Assembly (NCBI GenBank): GCA_013399695.1
Contig: VXAU01000808.1
Span: 1-64,000 of the forward strand
Length of the DNA: 64,000 nt
Origin: Formicarius rufipectus
Lineage: Eukaryota; Chordata; Aves; Passeriformes; Formicariidae
Reading direction: 5' to 3'
The notes under the pieces are model-generated. The model made no database searches, was not told the DNA's origin, and saw only the letters and a list, made by a program, of their open reading frames with translations. Made by a program: the position numbers and the translations under genes. Shown here one piece after another: positions 26,701 to 40,371 of this stretch (its first letter is position 1; every line of letters begins with the position of its first letter).

Positions 26701-29700
26701 GGTTCAGGTGTAAATAACAGTGATATAATCTATTGGAATCATCAATACCATTTAAAGATATCAACATTTCAGAGAAGTACTTGATCTAAACTAATGATCA
26801 AAGCAGAGCAATTTTTGTTACCAGCTACCCCTTGAAAAATTTCTAGAAAATCTGTAGGTAAATTCTGCACAAAATTAATTGCTCAAGTGGTAAACAAAAA
26901 CAGTATGGTCAAAATTAAAAGTGAAAGGACTTTCTTTAATATCTTGTAAAACAATTGACTAGCATTGGAGATGCAAACATCTGAGGCTGGAAAACATATG
27001 GAATGGGAACAATATTTTGACATGTGTGAAATATGCTGTATAATCAGTTTATTATTTATTGCTGTCATTGTGGCTAACGAGTGATGATGACTCTCCCAAT
27101 ATCTCATAAAATTTAGCCTTATTAGAGAAGTTTCCTTCAAACACAATTTTGTCAGATTCCCAATTTTCCTACTCTCCTATTCTCCCACCATCTTTTTTTT
27201 TTCCAAAGATGCCATCTACTCAAAGGCCTCTAACTCCTTCTTGTCTGGCATCTTGTAACCAGAACCTTTTCTAAGCAGCGTAGAACCTTTCTATTATCCT
27301 TGCTTAAAGCATGAAGAAAGATAGCTAATTCCACTTCTTTTTCCTTTGTGTTATTCCTTTCATTCTAAGTAGTGGGGATGCAGGTCTTTGATTCTCCTGC
27401 TCTCGTCAATTTGGAGATGGCTGGACTTTGCTGCAGATCTTCAGTGCCTGAAAACACCCTGTCTTTGTCTCAGTCAATAAATACAACATGACTTTGCCTT
27501 TTGGCAAGATAAGCTTTGCTCTGGTCTCATGCAGGAAGATATTCTTTGGTCTTCTTTATGGGTCGATGTTGACAATATTCTTCATTTCATATGTTTGTGT
27601 TCTGCCATTTCCTTCCAGAGTTGGCCTCACATCCTTATCACCTAGTGTACTTCAGATTCTCTTCTCCCCCTAACACCACCAGCACCTCTCTGTTTTCTGT
27701 CCCATGATTTAAAACCTTGCCATGATGCAAAATAAGTGACTGATCCAAATGACTGCATTGTGGCTTCTCACTTTGCAAAGCCCAACTGTTGGCTGAGGCT
27801 TGCAGCCCATCAGATGCAGGTGTAGCTCCCCTGTCTGCAGTGGGCATTGCATGGCCAGAGTAACCCCATGTCCTGAGTGGCTGTAACTGGTGAAGCTGCT
27901 TTTGCAAGGACTTCTGTCTCCTTACATCTGATAAAAAAACCCTCTGGGTGTTAATGAGAAGACTTGCGCTTTCTCTGGGCTCTTTCCATCATGTAGCTTG
28001 ATGAAGTGATTCTTTCTTGGACTCAGGGGCTTCCAAATCTTGTCATTCCATAAAAGAGCAGTCACCGGGGTTTTTTTGTGTGCAGGCATTGAAGTTTCTA
28101 GTCTCTGTAAATTATTATTCTGATGTGCATCACTTTGTTGCTGCAAGACTGAAAAGGGGGAAGAGATGTATAGCAGCATAAATTTCTTGATAAGGCCCTA
28201 CTTAGTGGGCTGTAAAATATTCATGTAATGAAAGTCATCTTTGATATATACCATCCCTCTGCACAGTTCATATTGCTCCTTAAGCAGTAAGGAGAATGGT
28301 TTTCAGTTCTATTTCTCTGGAAAATCAAGACAAAAAATGCCTATGTGAATATGTGTTCCAAGGCCACCTCTTCCCTCAAATTCGATATGCATAGGAGAAA
28401 AACAGCCACACAGGGTCTGGGGCTAGCTTAAAAGGGAGTTTATCTGATGTCAGTTCATAGTTCATATTGGGAGTCTTAAGAAAGTTTAGAAATTTTGTAG
28501 GAATCTAGAGGTACTACTCTTCAGATTGCCCAAAGAAAGTTAATTCCTTAACTGACATCAGGAATGACCACTGGGTGTGAAAAGGCTGGAAACTGTTACA
28601 GCTTAACAGTCCTTTTTGCCAGGTCTCAGACTGTGTATCTCATTTTTGAAACACAGAGGTTGCAAGAGTCTTGAACTCAGTTTTCATGGTTTCAAAATTT
28701 ATTGCTTCATTTGTAAAAGAAAGAAAATATGACTAAAAATCTGATATCTCCTGAAGAAAAGCAGTGAAAACCCCAAATATTTCTATGCAGCCATTGAAGG
28801 ACTCTATTTTATACCTTTTTGCTTTCTCAGTTACCCATCCCAGCACCTACTTCAGCTCAAAGTGATGTATGAGAAATAGGGTAAGGGAATGATAATATAC
28901 TGCCATTGCTGCACACTCTTACACAAAACGTCTTATCAAAATTATTACTCCTGTTTGACCTGTGACTTAGAAAGATAAGTCCAGGAGTCTCGTTTGAACA
29001 GAGGACATTGCCTGGCTTTATCCTTATGTAGTTATCATTGATGTTATCCATGTACTGAACAAATTCTATTTTCTCCATGATCTGCCTTTTTCTCAGCTCC
29101 ACAACTATGGATGTGGCAAACAGTGTATCTTGACTAATTCTCTGTCCATGCTAACATCTTCATTGTCCACTATTAACCTTCAATTTAAAATCTAATTATT
29201 TTCAACTGGTTATGTTTCTGTTTTTTTTCTCTTTTTTTTTTAATTCCCCCCCCACCCTAGGTTTTAAATGTTTGCTACTACATTTTTAGGTTTTTGCTTT
29301 CAGTTTGACAATTTTTCAGAGACTAACCTTTTTCATTTCCATGTAACGTCCATAGGTTCTCTAGTTTCCCTAGCTTTAACAAAAATACCCCATTTAAAGA
29401 TGATGTGAAGAATTTTATTTAGTGGTTAAAGAAATTGATAAAGTTTACCAGGTTTACCAGTTGTCTCTCTTGAAATGAAAGAAATCCACCTTGGTTCAAT
29501 ACCAGTGTGTTATTCAGTTTACTCCACAACTGCTATGTGTCTGTGTTGTAGACATTTTTACTTCCATTTCTCTTGTTGCAAAAGACCATTGCAAAAGCAT
29601 TGGAGTTATGTTTATCTTAATTCATGAACATTTGTGAAATATCTCCAAAACTCTCCGGATGTCAGAGTTAGTAGAAACATCACATTATGAAAGATTGACT

Positions 29701-29845
29701 TTTTAATGAAGATACTTAGGTGACTGTTGAACTAAGTATGAGACTATGGAAATAGAATTTCAGTTAAATATTTTTTTTTAATAAGTCCTATGCTTTTCAT
29801 GTTGCACAGAAATGCAGAGAAAAACCTGATAATGAGTGCTGCTTT

Positions 29846-30010
29846 GAAAAAAAAAGCCAACACAACCAAAAAACAAACAACAACAAAACAAACAAAAAAA
29901 CAAAAGAAAGAAACAACAACAAAAAAACAAAACCACACAAACCAAAAAACCGCACCAATCCCCCCCCCATACACACAACCAAAAAACTCCCTCAAAACCC
30001 CCACAAAACC
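29846..30010. repeat. AAAC/AAC-rich simple repeat tract
   Basis: About 165 bases on the plus strand are nearly all A and C, in AAAC, AAAAAC and CAACAA units with a run of nine C at 29960-29968. All three minus-strand frames stay open for 60-86 codons of Phe, Leu, Cys, Val and Gly. This can mimic a membrane protein but is purely compositional. Confidence 0.9.
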
Positions 30011-33000
30011 ATATGTGAATATAACATTAATCAGAACGTCTGAGAAAGGTCACAAGAAAGAGATTTGGAATCCAAGGTCAACACAAAGAAAAACAAATGG
30101 AAATCTTAGCCCAGGACTTCAGTGTTGAGAAGGAATGCATCTTGGTACAAAGTGCTGCTACTGTTTCCTTTGTAGCCTTTTCTTCTTCTTGTCATGACTG
30201 CATTAGCTGCCACTTTACTGAAGTGTTTGTACTCCAAATACAAACATTGCAATTCTCATCTGGCATTCATTTATGTGAGTCAGGACCAAATCTTTATGAC
30301 CCTATATAACCCCATGAGCTCTGACTCAGGCCTAACATGCTTAATATTTCCATAACTCTTCCTGATGTATACCTTTATAAGTACTGATAGTTATCTTATG
30401 CTCGCTAAGAGTTTCTCTGAAAGCATATGCTCCATTGCGATTTTTAAATTACTAAAAACAGAATGACTTTGCATCTGAGAAATTAAAATGTATCCTTAAT
30501 GCATCTGAGCCGGATCTGGGATAGGTAAAATGTGCTGTGTATGATGGATGGATTTTTAATCTACCTTCCCTATCTACTTTGTGGGCACCTTTTCCAACAG
30601 GGATGCTGCTGAGCAAACTGGCTTTCATCCACCAAACCACTTAAGCTCATACTCATCCTGGGACATATGAATCTTTTCACGGAGATATATGAATAAAAAG
30701 GAAGCACTGCTCTTTTGAGCCACCAGTCCTGAAAACCTCATGGGGAGAACAGGGAACCATTTCTGGAAAAACAATTAAAAGTACTATTACATCTTGGTAC
30801 TTCAACAGTTCAGTACTGAAGAACATATCTCAATGCCTGCTGAAACTGGCAGGATTATAGGTAGCTGCTCTAGAGCTACCCAGCATTCAAAACAGTTAGG
30901 AATGGAGAGGAATTGTATGTTCATTACTGAATGGAAGATGTTGGTGTCATTGTCAATGATAAGAAATAGACCCCACACACAAATCCCCAGTTTCCAGAAA
31001 GGCACACTGCTGCTTCTTTGACCATCTGCATCCCTGTCTCTGGTGCACTTCATCCCAACATGCTTGTTCAAGCTAAACTGCTGTAACTCTGAGGGCAGCT
31101 TTCCCCACAGAGAGTGGGAAGCTCAGGAGGCAGATCTTGGCAGCATGTAGGTGTAGCAAATGCATTGCTGAGAGGAAGGCAAGGACACTGTTACACTCCT
31201 CATGTTTCTGCTCACTCACATTTCCTCACAAAGGTGCACCTTGTTGTATTGAACTAGTGGTAATGTTCTGGCTTTGACTAGCATCAAAAGCTACCATCAT
31301 CGCTCTGTGTTGTTCCTAAGAGCACCTATACTGACAAAGTGCCAGTGTGAAAATCAGTTTGGGAAGCAACTACACTTACTCTTACCTATATAAGCAGCTG
31401 CTTCTGGAGAATGGGCAGCAAATGAGGGTCAAGAAAGTGAGGAAATCTGGGAAGAAGATCACAGCCCAACTTCCAGTGATTTAGTCCCAAGTGCTCAGCC
31501 AAATCTTGGAAGGCTGTAGGATGAAAACAGTTCAGTTTTCTCCCAAAGTCCTGAAAATAAAAATAAAGATGTACCTTGAAATTGAGGTTGGAAAACAGCT
31601 GGAGTTCAGAAAACAGCTTGAGTTCCTCCAGTATATTTAGGAAAACTGCTTTAAGGAAGAACACTTGTACATGGCAGGACTCTATCAGCAGGTAGGTGAG
31701 AGTATTCTGTAATATTACAGCAAGCCAGACAACGAGGCTTTGTCACCTTAATTACCAAATAGATGGTGGTAACACTCTTTTATGAATAGATACAGATAAC
31801 TACCTCCAGGAATTTTAGTCAGCTGAATATTATTGTTTTAAAGAGGATCTTTTTTCTTTTACTGATCTGTGAGAAAAATGTATTTTGTGTTATTGTAATC
31901 TAAAACTTTTTGATGCTAACCTTCAAAAAGACATGTTAGAGTATTTCTGGTCCAGGCTCTAAAAATCCTCTTGAGATTGTTACTCATGATTTGTGTTCCG
32001 TGATGACCTCAATACATTTTATTGATGTTTCTCCTTTATCAATGAGATAATTTTCTACTCCAGTCCAACAGGTCCTACTATTAGTAAGGTTTTGCACTCA
32101 GTATTTTTTTGTCTTTTCCATTAAATTCTTAGTCTTACCAACTAAGATGGTGGAAAGAGTAGGATCTCAGTTGATGAAATTAGTAGTAGTCCCAGCAGAG
32201 AAGCAGGATGAATCATACCTAGGCCAACTCCAATTAACACTTCTCTGATCACCTCTTAAAAGTACTCAGTGTTGTTTCTGTTTTTTTAAAGGGGCATAAT
32301 ATATGTGGATGTGTCTCTGTCCTGTGCTGGCCTGCATGGTGGAGTCAGGAACTGGGATGGAAGAGGTCTTGACATCTCTGTGGCTACGGTGCTGGGAATA
32401 AATTTGTTCTCAGGGCTGCAGCTTGACAGGAAGGGACAGGGAAAATCTGGTGTCCTGACGAAACTTTAGGAAAAAAATAACATCCTTATTTTTTGTCAGA
32501 GCGCCAAGATGGTCCCTGTGCTCTGGGACTATCAAGCCAAGCTGGACATCTTGTATGGAGATTCATCTGATAGAATGAGCATGACTACATCAGAGTTAGT
32601 CACTCCAGGCTTGCATCACAGCTCACAGGGAGAAATGAGTACTTCCAAGGGCATGATTTGTTTTTTTCTAAAGGAGTTATCCAAAAACAGATTGTGTGAA
32701 TTGTGCTGCAGATATGTCCAGGTTTCTCTGCTGAACGAGCTAGCTCATTCCCATTTCCCTAACATCAGAAAAAAATTGTAACGTCTATTATCAATCTCTA
32801 CTGTAACAATTCAGGCTTCCTTCTTGCTTTCCCCTGTGGTCCCAAGAAAGCAGGTCACGAGATACTCAGAAACAAAGCTTCAAGTACCAGAAACTTTTAT
32901 CATGTCCCTGTGTCTTCTACATAAAATGAATGCTTTTTTCCCCTCAACTTTTTCTCACAGGACATGTTTCTTAATTTCTTATCACTTTCACTGTTTTGAA

Positions 33001-33780
33001 TAACCTTCTCCAGCTTGCCTTCAACATTTAATATATTCTATACTGATTCAATAACTCAAGCTAGTATCTCCTATTTTTCACATGACACCCTCTAATTCAG
33101 TTATGTCCTTTTACAATAAACATTGAGCCTCTATAAATATTGAGTCTCATAATAGATTTTGAGATATACAAATCTCTGGTCTTTTCTCATGAATCTATAT
33201 TCATACAAAATTTCAAACATGAAGACAAATTGAAAAACTCAATTATTCCTTCTGTGCTTGGCGCTTGTACAGTTGCAGTGATGACACTGCCAGTTCAGCA
33301 GAGAGGAGGCAAAATAAGACCATTATTAGCGGCTTTGACTTAAAATGTCTTCCAGGATACTTGGGTTTAAATTTACATCTAAAGGAGTAGGAAGATTTAC
33401 ATTACAACCATTAGATCTCTGTGAGGAACTTCTACTCTCTGGGCATCTATGATTTTTCTAGTTCTTAGTTAATGAATACAGATAGATTTAGTACTAGCGG
33501 TAACGAAGACACAGAGAGCTGTAGGGTAATGAAAAGGAGGAAACAGTTTCACACAATTTCTGTGAATCAAAAAATGTATGTGGATGTTCATAGACTCAGG
33601 TGGAGCAGAAAACTATGGAGCTCAGTAAAAATAAATGTTGCTGGATTATCCCTCCTAAAAAATTCCTTCTGAGAACAAACACTAGTCAGAAAATGTGGTG
33701 ATCAATTCATAATTTATGGCATGGAAGGAGTCCTGCCAGAAATGAGCTGGTGATGGGAATCATCCAGAAAATGATAATGC
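30011..33780. other. Non-coding DNA, no gene recognised
   Basis: No domain or repeat family is recognised. A short tandem duplication lies at 31590-31625. The 90-codon frame at 32509-32781 (plus) has no known motif. Confidence 0.55.
31590..31625. repeat. Tandem duplication of 18 bases
   Basis: GGAAAACAGCTGGAGTTC is followed at once by AGAAAACAGCTTGAGTTC, 16 of 18 bases identical. Confidence 0.85.
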
Positions 33781-33789
33781 TTTAAACTG

Positions 33790-34090
33790 ATGTGTTTAAT
33801 GTTGTTTTAAGTGTCTTTTTGCCCTGCCACAGCTTCTTCTTCCCAGAAACACCCTCTGCATGCTCGGAGGGGCAGGAGGAAATTGCAAGACCTTGTTACC
33901 TGAAATACCCTCCTACTGAAATGCAAATTCCACAACTTCCTTTGGCCCAGAGCCAGACCCCCCCACCTTGTCCCTTAGCAGTGGGTTTGGAACTCTCCAA
34001 AGTCTATTTAAACCCTTGATCCACCAATAAACTTACTGTTTTGTCCCTGTCTCACTGGTGGATGCTGTGTGTCCCTTCTCTGGGGCTTAC
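33790..34090 (+). mobile_element. Short LTR-like block
   Basis: The order of signals fits the promoter end of a short retroviral LTR: an octamer ATGCAAAT (33921-33928), a C-rich stretch, TATTTAAA (34005-34012), AATAAA only 14 bases later (34026-34031), and a GT/CT-rich U5-like part ending in GGGCTTACA near 34091. A TATA box so close to AATAAA is typical of compact alpharetrovirus- or betaretrovirus-like LTRs and unusual for cellular promoters. I could not fix the left edge, a target site duplication or a primer binding site (TGGTGG at 34102 is only suggestive), and no gag follows. It could also be an unrelated GC-richer segment. Confidence 0.45.
34005..34012 (+). promoter_or_regulatory. TATA-like box of LTR-like block
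   Basis: TATTTAAA is followed by AATAAA at 34026-34031, the compact TATA to poly(A)-signal arrangement described for the block. Confidence 0.4.
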
Positions 34091-34099
34091 AGGGGACCA

Positions 34100-35160
34100 C
34101 GTGGTGGGGGGGAGGGCAGGCAGAACCCACAATTATTCTCCTAGTTATGAACTAAGTCTCCAGGACAGGAGGATAATCCATGCCGAAGCAGACCTCATTT
34201 CTACAAACACAGCACCTACGAGGCTTAAAGAATCCCCTTCGGGATTAAGAAAATCCCTCCAAAATTCTAGCCATGGATCAATGTTATTTTGCCCTTCTCT
34301 TACACAGAGCCATGGTGTTGCTCGCCATGGGACAAAGGCTCTGAAAGCTCTTTAGAGATACAGAGTGACAGAAAGGTTACTCTTTTGCTGGACATTACTT
34401 GTTCACCTGTCTAAACTCCTCTGTGGGCCTGAAAAGGGGAGAAAAGCACTGATTAATTTTCCTAAAATTTTCTGGATTGTAAGTAGATCTTTGTTGTATT
34501 TTAAATTGAGGCCCTAACTCTTTGAAGTAAGCCTGGGTAATTCTTTTTCTGTAGTCTGATTTGGGTGTTTCTCACAGGTGCTTCTCTCCAGTCCAAAACC
34601 AATCTGGTTTTAAACTGTTGCTGTTCTTAGTAAGCTCTCTCTGTGGACCAGTGCAGCACATGGCATAAAAGTGCAGTGTGAGAAAAAAAGTGAGCTTTTA
34701 ATTTTTGTGTCTGTGGCTCATACCACATCGCATGCAATATGAGAAACATTAACCACCAAGAACATGTTCAGGCAAGGCTGAAACATCAAAAGAGGCAGTC
34801 AGATGATGGCCAGACTTTCCCTGACTTGTCTCAGCTCCCGTTATTCAATGCAAATGAGGTAATTTCACATATGGAGATAGTGGTGTGATCCTACCTCACC
34901 TCTTAATCTTCTTTCAGGGAGTCAAAGGGAGACAAATATTTTGAGAAACCTGGTACCTTGATAGTAATCACTAACTATCACAGTGTAGCACTACAGGGTA
35001 ATCACTTGTATGTGCAGGCCTGAGCTAAATCATCTTTTCTCTCTTCATAAGGAATGGAGCACAGTCAACAAATGTGAAGGAGGAGGATCTGAGAAATGAG
35101 CACTCTCCTGCTGATTGGTGAAAGAGAAGTGCACTAGGAAATGAGAATGCAGAGAACTCA
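34100..35160. other. Non-coding DNA right of LTR-like block
   Basis: If the block is a 5' LTR, internal ERV sequence would be expected here. The 104-codon plus frame at 34041-34355 shows no Gag-like motif. Nothing else is recognised. Confidence 0.5.
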
Positions 35161-35255
35161 AACCAAAAAAAAAAAACCTCAAAAAGCATAAAAAAAAATC
35201 CCAACCAAACAAGCAAACAAACAAAAAAACCCCAAACAAAAAGTAAAACATAACC
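35161..35255. repeat. AAAC-rich simple repeat tract
   Basis: Runs of A alternate with AACC, AAAC and CAAACAA units for about 95 bases on the plus strand. Confidence 0.88.
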
Positions 35256-38200
35256 AAATTAAGCTGAATTGCTTAGAGCAACAAAGTCCTATTCCCCTTT
35301 CATTCCCCAGGAACTGCAGCAAATAAAATTAGTGGGAAGCAGAGACAAACAAAATAGATACTTTGGTCCAGATTTCTCCTTGCAAGAAGTGTGGTGTTCA
35401 AAGCACAGTGCTTGCTTTTTAAATTTGTGATCTCACTGACTCATTACATTAGTTTTTCTGTTCAACCTGTTCCTTGTTCATCCCTCTCAAGATCCAAGGC
35501 ATGCCTGTTCTTCCCAAGTACATGATTCTCTTTTCTTTCCTAAGACCTTTTTTTCTTTTTCCTAGTGATAACCTGTATTGTGATCTCTTCATATGGCTGA
35601 TATTAGGGAGTCAGGTTTTCCCTATGGTGCCCAAACAGACATTTTCAGGGTGTCAGATGGAACCAATATAGTTAAAGAATAACAGAAAAAATTGAGGATT
35701 ATTTATGTTTTTACAGCCTTTAGCCATGTCTCCATATGTTTCAACATCTGTTGTTTAGTAGACATTAAATGCTGCTTGAGTAGTGAGATAAGTTCATGGG
35801 TTATATTTGTACTTTAACCAAAGAGGCATATGCTTTTATATGTATTTTAGAATTCATGGATGCACTTAGTCAATAACAAATCATGTTGGACCATCTGCTA
35901 TTTAAAAGCTCCTCAGTGTCTTATGGTGAGGTTTTTATCAGTCTTATGTCATTTGGAAAAAAAAATCTGTCTGCCTAAAGCGAGTTTCTTGAAGATTTCA
36001 TTAAATGCTGATTTAAAGCAAGGGATATATGGGTTACCATGATGACAGCTATCAGTGATTGCTGATAGGTAGAGTAACAGTGAGATGAGTTACTAAAATG
36101 CACTTGAAAGAGCCCAACTTCTTGGGCTTTCTTTCCACCTAGTAGAGGTGAAACTGTTGATTCTGCAGTAGAGTTGATTTTTCTTCTTCCTGTAGGGGCT
36201 TCTGATGATGGAAGATGTTTGTTGCAGTATCTCTCTATCTGATGAAATTAACAGCTTCATAAGCGTGACTATTAGCCAAGATGACTCGCACTGAATGATG
36301 GTTACAGAAGAGCAGCCTGAGGACTACGTGGAATGCCATTCACCAGGCTTTGTTCCTAGAACCAGAGAGAGCTAGAAATGGCCAAGGCAACCAGGATGTA
36401 TCTGCATTACAAGCCACCACCACCAAATGCTGAGGTGGTGTCAGGAGAGGTTTCCCCAAATATCAGACAAAGAGGTCACTCCACAGCCTTCTAGCATATT
36501 TTTGCATACAGGGAGGATTTTTATTCTAAGTAACTGTGTATGCCTTATGTTCACAGCATTCTTAGGGCTTTTGTAGAAAAGCTCACTTTGCATCATACTA
36601 CATCACCTGCTAATTAGAATGTCTAGGAGGATTTTCACATTTTTTTTCTGAAGTAATGCAATAAATAATAATTTGAAATATAGCACTCTTTTTCTTTTCA
36701 AAAACAGTAGTGGTGGATAAATGGGGAATGGTGTGTTAATGGGGAATAATTTTGGAACTCAAAACCAAAGTAGATGGAGACACTAATCTGCCATATCATA
36801 CAACTGACCTGCCTATTTTTTCCAATTGGATTTTTTTCTAAATAAATCACATTTCTGTGCCTCCAAAACTTAGATAGAAGGTGACATCCCTCCCAGCTAA
36901 ACATTTTTTTAAATTAAGGTCAGGTTCTGTTTCTGTTCTTGCATTTCTGGGATGTGTGGTACCTTCATTGGGAACCGAATCAGACATTTTTATGGATTTT
37001 TGCAAGATTTACAGCTGAAGCTAAACAATATGTCTCTGGTATTAAGCAGAATTTGAAGGACACTGTAAACTGGTAGAAGGGATATTTGACATCCAGTAAT
37101 CAGTAGGTTACATTTTCAAAAGTAATTAAGAATGTAGATTCTGTCTTGCTAACTACTACGAAAACATGTTAGATTCAAACATATAAATGCAATATATAAT
37201 TTAAGAACTGCTGCTAATTGTTGAGTCCCTTCATAAACATGCATTTGTGCAACATAATATGAATTTAAATTTATACTGATCCTAGATGTCCAAGAATGGA
37301 CCTTATTATTGAAAGACTTGTGTGATCATTGGAAAAACATTTTGAAATGTTTAGAACAATGCTAGCTTACTTATTAATTGGGAGTATCATTCTTGAAATC
37401 TGATGACAGAACTTTATTTTCTGTAATGTGTGTATAGTCTATGCATCTTCTACAAAATATTTGAGCAGATAATTCCCAGTCTTATGTTTTTGGCATAAGT
37501 TCAAGAGTCTGAAAGCCTCAGGAGAACCATGAGCTGGGGTTCCAGTTTCCTGTTTCATGAAATGGTAATTATTTTAAGCCAACTTGTTATAATATATAGT
37601 TGTATTTTAGGTGAGATACAGTCATTTTACATTTAGAGATAAAGAGTATGACTGTCCCACTTCCTGAAAAAAAATTGTCCTTATTTGAGTCATCCACTGT
37701 CAGTTCTCAAATGGACTGGAAGTGTCTTGTCTAAATATTTTTGAAATTATTAATATCGTATAATTTAAGATTAAATTTTACTTTTACAGAGCTCTTCAGT
37801 ATCTCACCATTGTGACTCTATTAACCAAAAATCAACATTTAACTAATTTTGTACTTATTCTTACTTCCTTTTTAGGTCTTTTGGAGCCATGAGCTTGAAG
37901 GGAAATGAGAATTCTGGTTTCTGCCGATTTATCCCTACAGATTCCAGAGCCTAAAGGCATTCTGAAGTGTTTTAGATAATGAAAAGAAGGAAGGAGCTTG
38001 GCAAGGAAGGGCTACATGAAAGTGGTTGCAGTATAAATGTTCAAGAAAAGGAATGAGCACTAAGAACTTGATATGGTGGCTAAAGGCAGAGTAAAAGAAA
38101 GCATCTGTTAGTTTGGACAGTGTCAGAGAAGGTCAGTGTGAGAAGAGCTGGGGCAAAGACCAGTCAGTTCGCAGTTGTTTCAGCCACATCTCAGCCATGT

Positions 38201-40358
38201 TAAGGTCAAGAAAGACTCCATACTTGGACAGCAGCCTCTTGTGATTCTCCATGGTAAGAGCTTCTCAGAAAAATAGGTCCAAATTCCAGGGACATTTCGG
38301 CACAAAAATACACATCCAATCTAAGCCACTTTGGCCTACCTGATGTTGATTGGCATTGTGCATGGAGGCTTTGAAAGCCATGCATTTCTCATTACCTTGA
38401 CTTTCCAGAAACTGTACCAAAGGTCATTAAGGCACAATAAAGGCCAATACTGAAATTTTCTATGAGGAATGCAGGACCACACTGAAACAGAGGTCAACAA
38501 AACAAAAGTACGATGTTTAAAGTTCCATAAATTCATTGAGGTAATATTTAATTTTTAGTCAAGTAGACACTGCAAATACTGCAAGAAATACGTTGTGTGA
38601 GGAATAATAGTTTTCCCAGCAGTACTCACCATTATGATGAAGAGAAGAATTTCTTAAGAGACAGAGGATTTTTTGTCCTTTGATTCCCACATTGCTTATT
38701 TCTATGTTGCTGAGAACTGGAACATACAGTTTCTTGCACACTGTGAGCTGAAAGCTAATTTATCATGATTTTATCATGACTTGTGATTTAGGAAAGAATT
38801 TGTTAGTGATACATTCTGCAAGACTGATAAAAATGGTAATATTTAGAACATTAATATTAAAGTATGTAGAACAGTTTTCAGAAGAAAACAAAACTAAACA
38901 AATGTACTTCTCTGCCCCATAATTATGTGTGAAAAAATACTTCCCTGTTTTGAATAACTTCTTCCCATGAGTGCAGGATATGCTGAGAACTGAAAGCATG
39001 AACATTTGCTAACAGAATTCAGCAAATGCTGCAGCCTGTTTTTAACTATTTCCCTGATAAGCACATATGCAGCTTTGACTGCTTTGAGTTTCCAAATCAG
39101 CACAGAATATTTCCCTGTACAGAATAATTCACCTGTTTTTCAGAGCTAGAGAGTAAATATTGACAATTTACAGGAGTTTACATATGCTTGCCAGTTGTTG
39201 CATTTGTATCAGTGAAAACACGACCTGAGTGGAAGACAGTAAAAATAACCATCTTGACTACTACAGACTTTAAGTTGTTCTTTTAGAGGCCATGGATCTT
39301 TGTTAAGAGAGGACAGAGACTCAACAGCTGCATAAATGCATTATCTGTCACTGAAAACTTCACACCAAGGTCATTATGATTCTGTTAGTCTATACTAGGA
39401 TATTAGGATTTTATTGCTTTGTATTCTTCATGGCAGATTTATTTTAAAAATTCAGCAATATAATTTAGTTTGATGTTTCAGAAATAATGATATAGACATG
39501 CATAAGCTGGGACTTGTAACAATCCTCCATATTGACAGAACTGTCCCCACTCCATTAACAAGAATTTTCCATGGATACAGAAAAATTACAAGAGTTTTGA
39601 GCCACAAGAAAATGTGTTGAAAAAACCAGACACTGTAAGGATGCCAGGAAACAAAACTTGCATTATATTGGGGGAAATGTGCAAGAGAAATAAGGCAGGA
39701 AGATGTGTGTGGATTTTGTAAACTTTATAATATAATCTGTCCAGGTCGATATGAGGGGAGAATTTCTAACACAGTTTTCACTCAAAGCACATGTCTTCTC
39801 CTGGTTCTTCTTAGTTCTGCTGTAAACAAAGTGTAAAGGATCCCTAATTCTATGTTCTGGACCATCCTTCAACAATTTTTTCCCCCATTGCCATCTATGT
39901 CCTTGACCTTTCATCTTTCTTTGAACTGATTAATCCACTTGTATGATTAACTATTGAGTGTCAGTCATAAGTGGCTCACAAGTATTCCTTTTCCCTAATT
40001 CATAACCCTTGATGTCATTCCTTCATTTTGTCTCTCTGTCTGACATATATTCCAGCTATTAGATTGTATTTAACATGGACTGGATAAAACTGCTGATATT
40101 TTTCTAAGACTTTGCTTCCTCCCACTGATTCTGACAGTTTATATTAATATAACATTCCCGTTACTGGACCTGTACTTAGTTTTATCTCCCTGATGACTAA
40201 TATCTAAACTATTACTGTCCATATTTAATTTTAAGGGGTCTAATCTTGCATTTAGACAGCACATATGTAAATCTCAACCAGAACCTTGTCATACTGTTTT
40301 CTTTAATCTCTTACTTCTGCTTTGGTTCCTCCATGTGCTCAGCAACAAGAGGCAAACA

Positions 40359-40371
40359 TTTTTTTTTTTTT
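40359..40371. repeat. Poly-T run (13 T)
   Basis: Uninterrupted homopolymer with no recognisable retroelement attached. Confidence 0.9.

Larger units (their letters stand above)
21983..29845. other. Non-coding DNA, no gene recognised
   Basis: Mostly AT-rich unique sequence. I see a 16-T run at 23714-23729, a short duplication near 23.5 kb and a T/C-rich run at 29220-29260. No frame exceeds 100 codons and none has a known motif. Confidence 0.55.

Noticed and set aside
29744..30004. Phe/Cys/Val-rich minus frames that look like membrane proteins
   Set aside because: They are translations of an AAAC-type simple repeat. The same effect is seen at 45263-45496, 55817-56089 and 63747-63974.
34041..34355. 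104-codon frame downstream of the LTR-like block as a gag candidate
   Set aside because: The translation has no Gag-like feature and begins inside the presumed U5.
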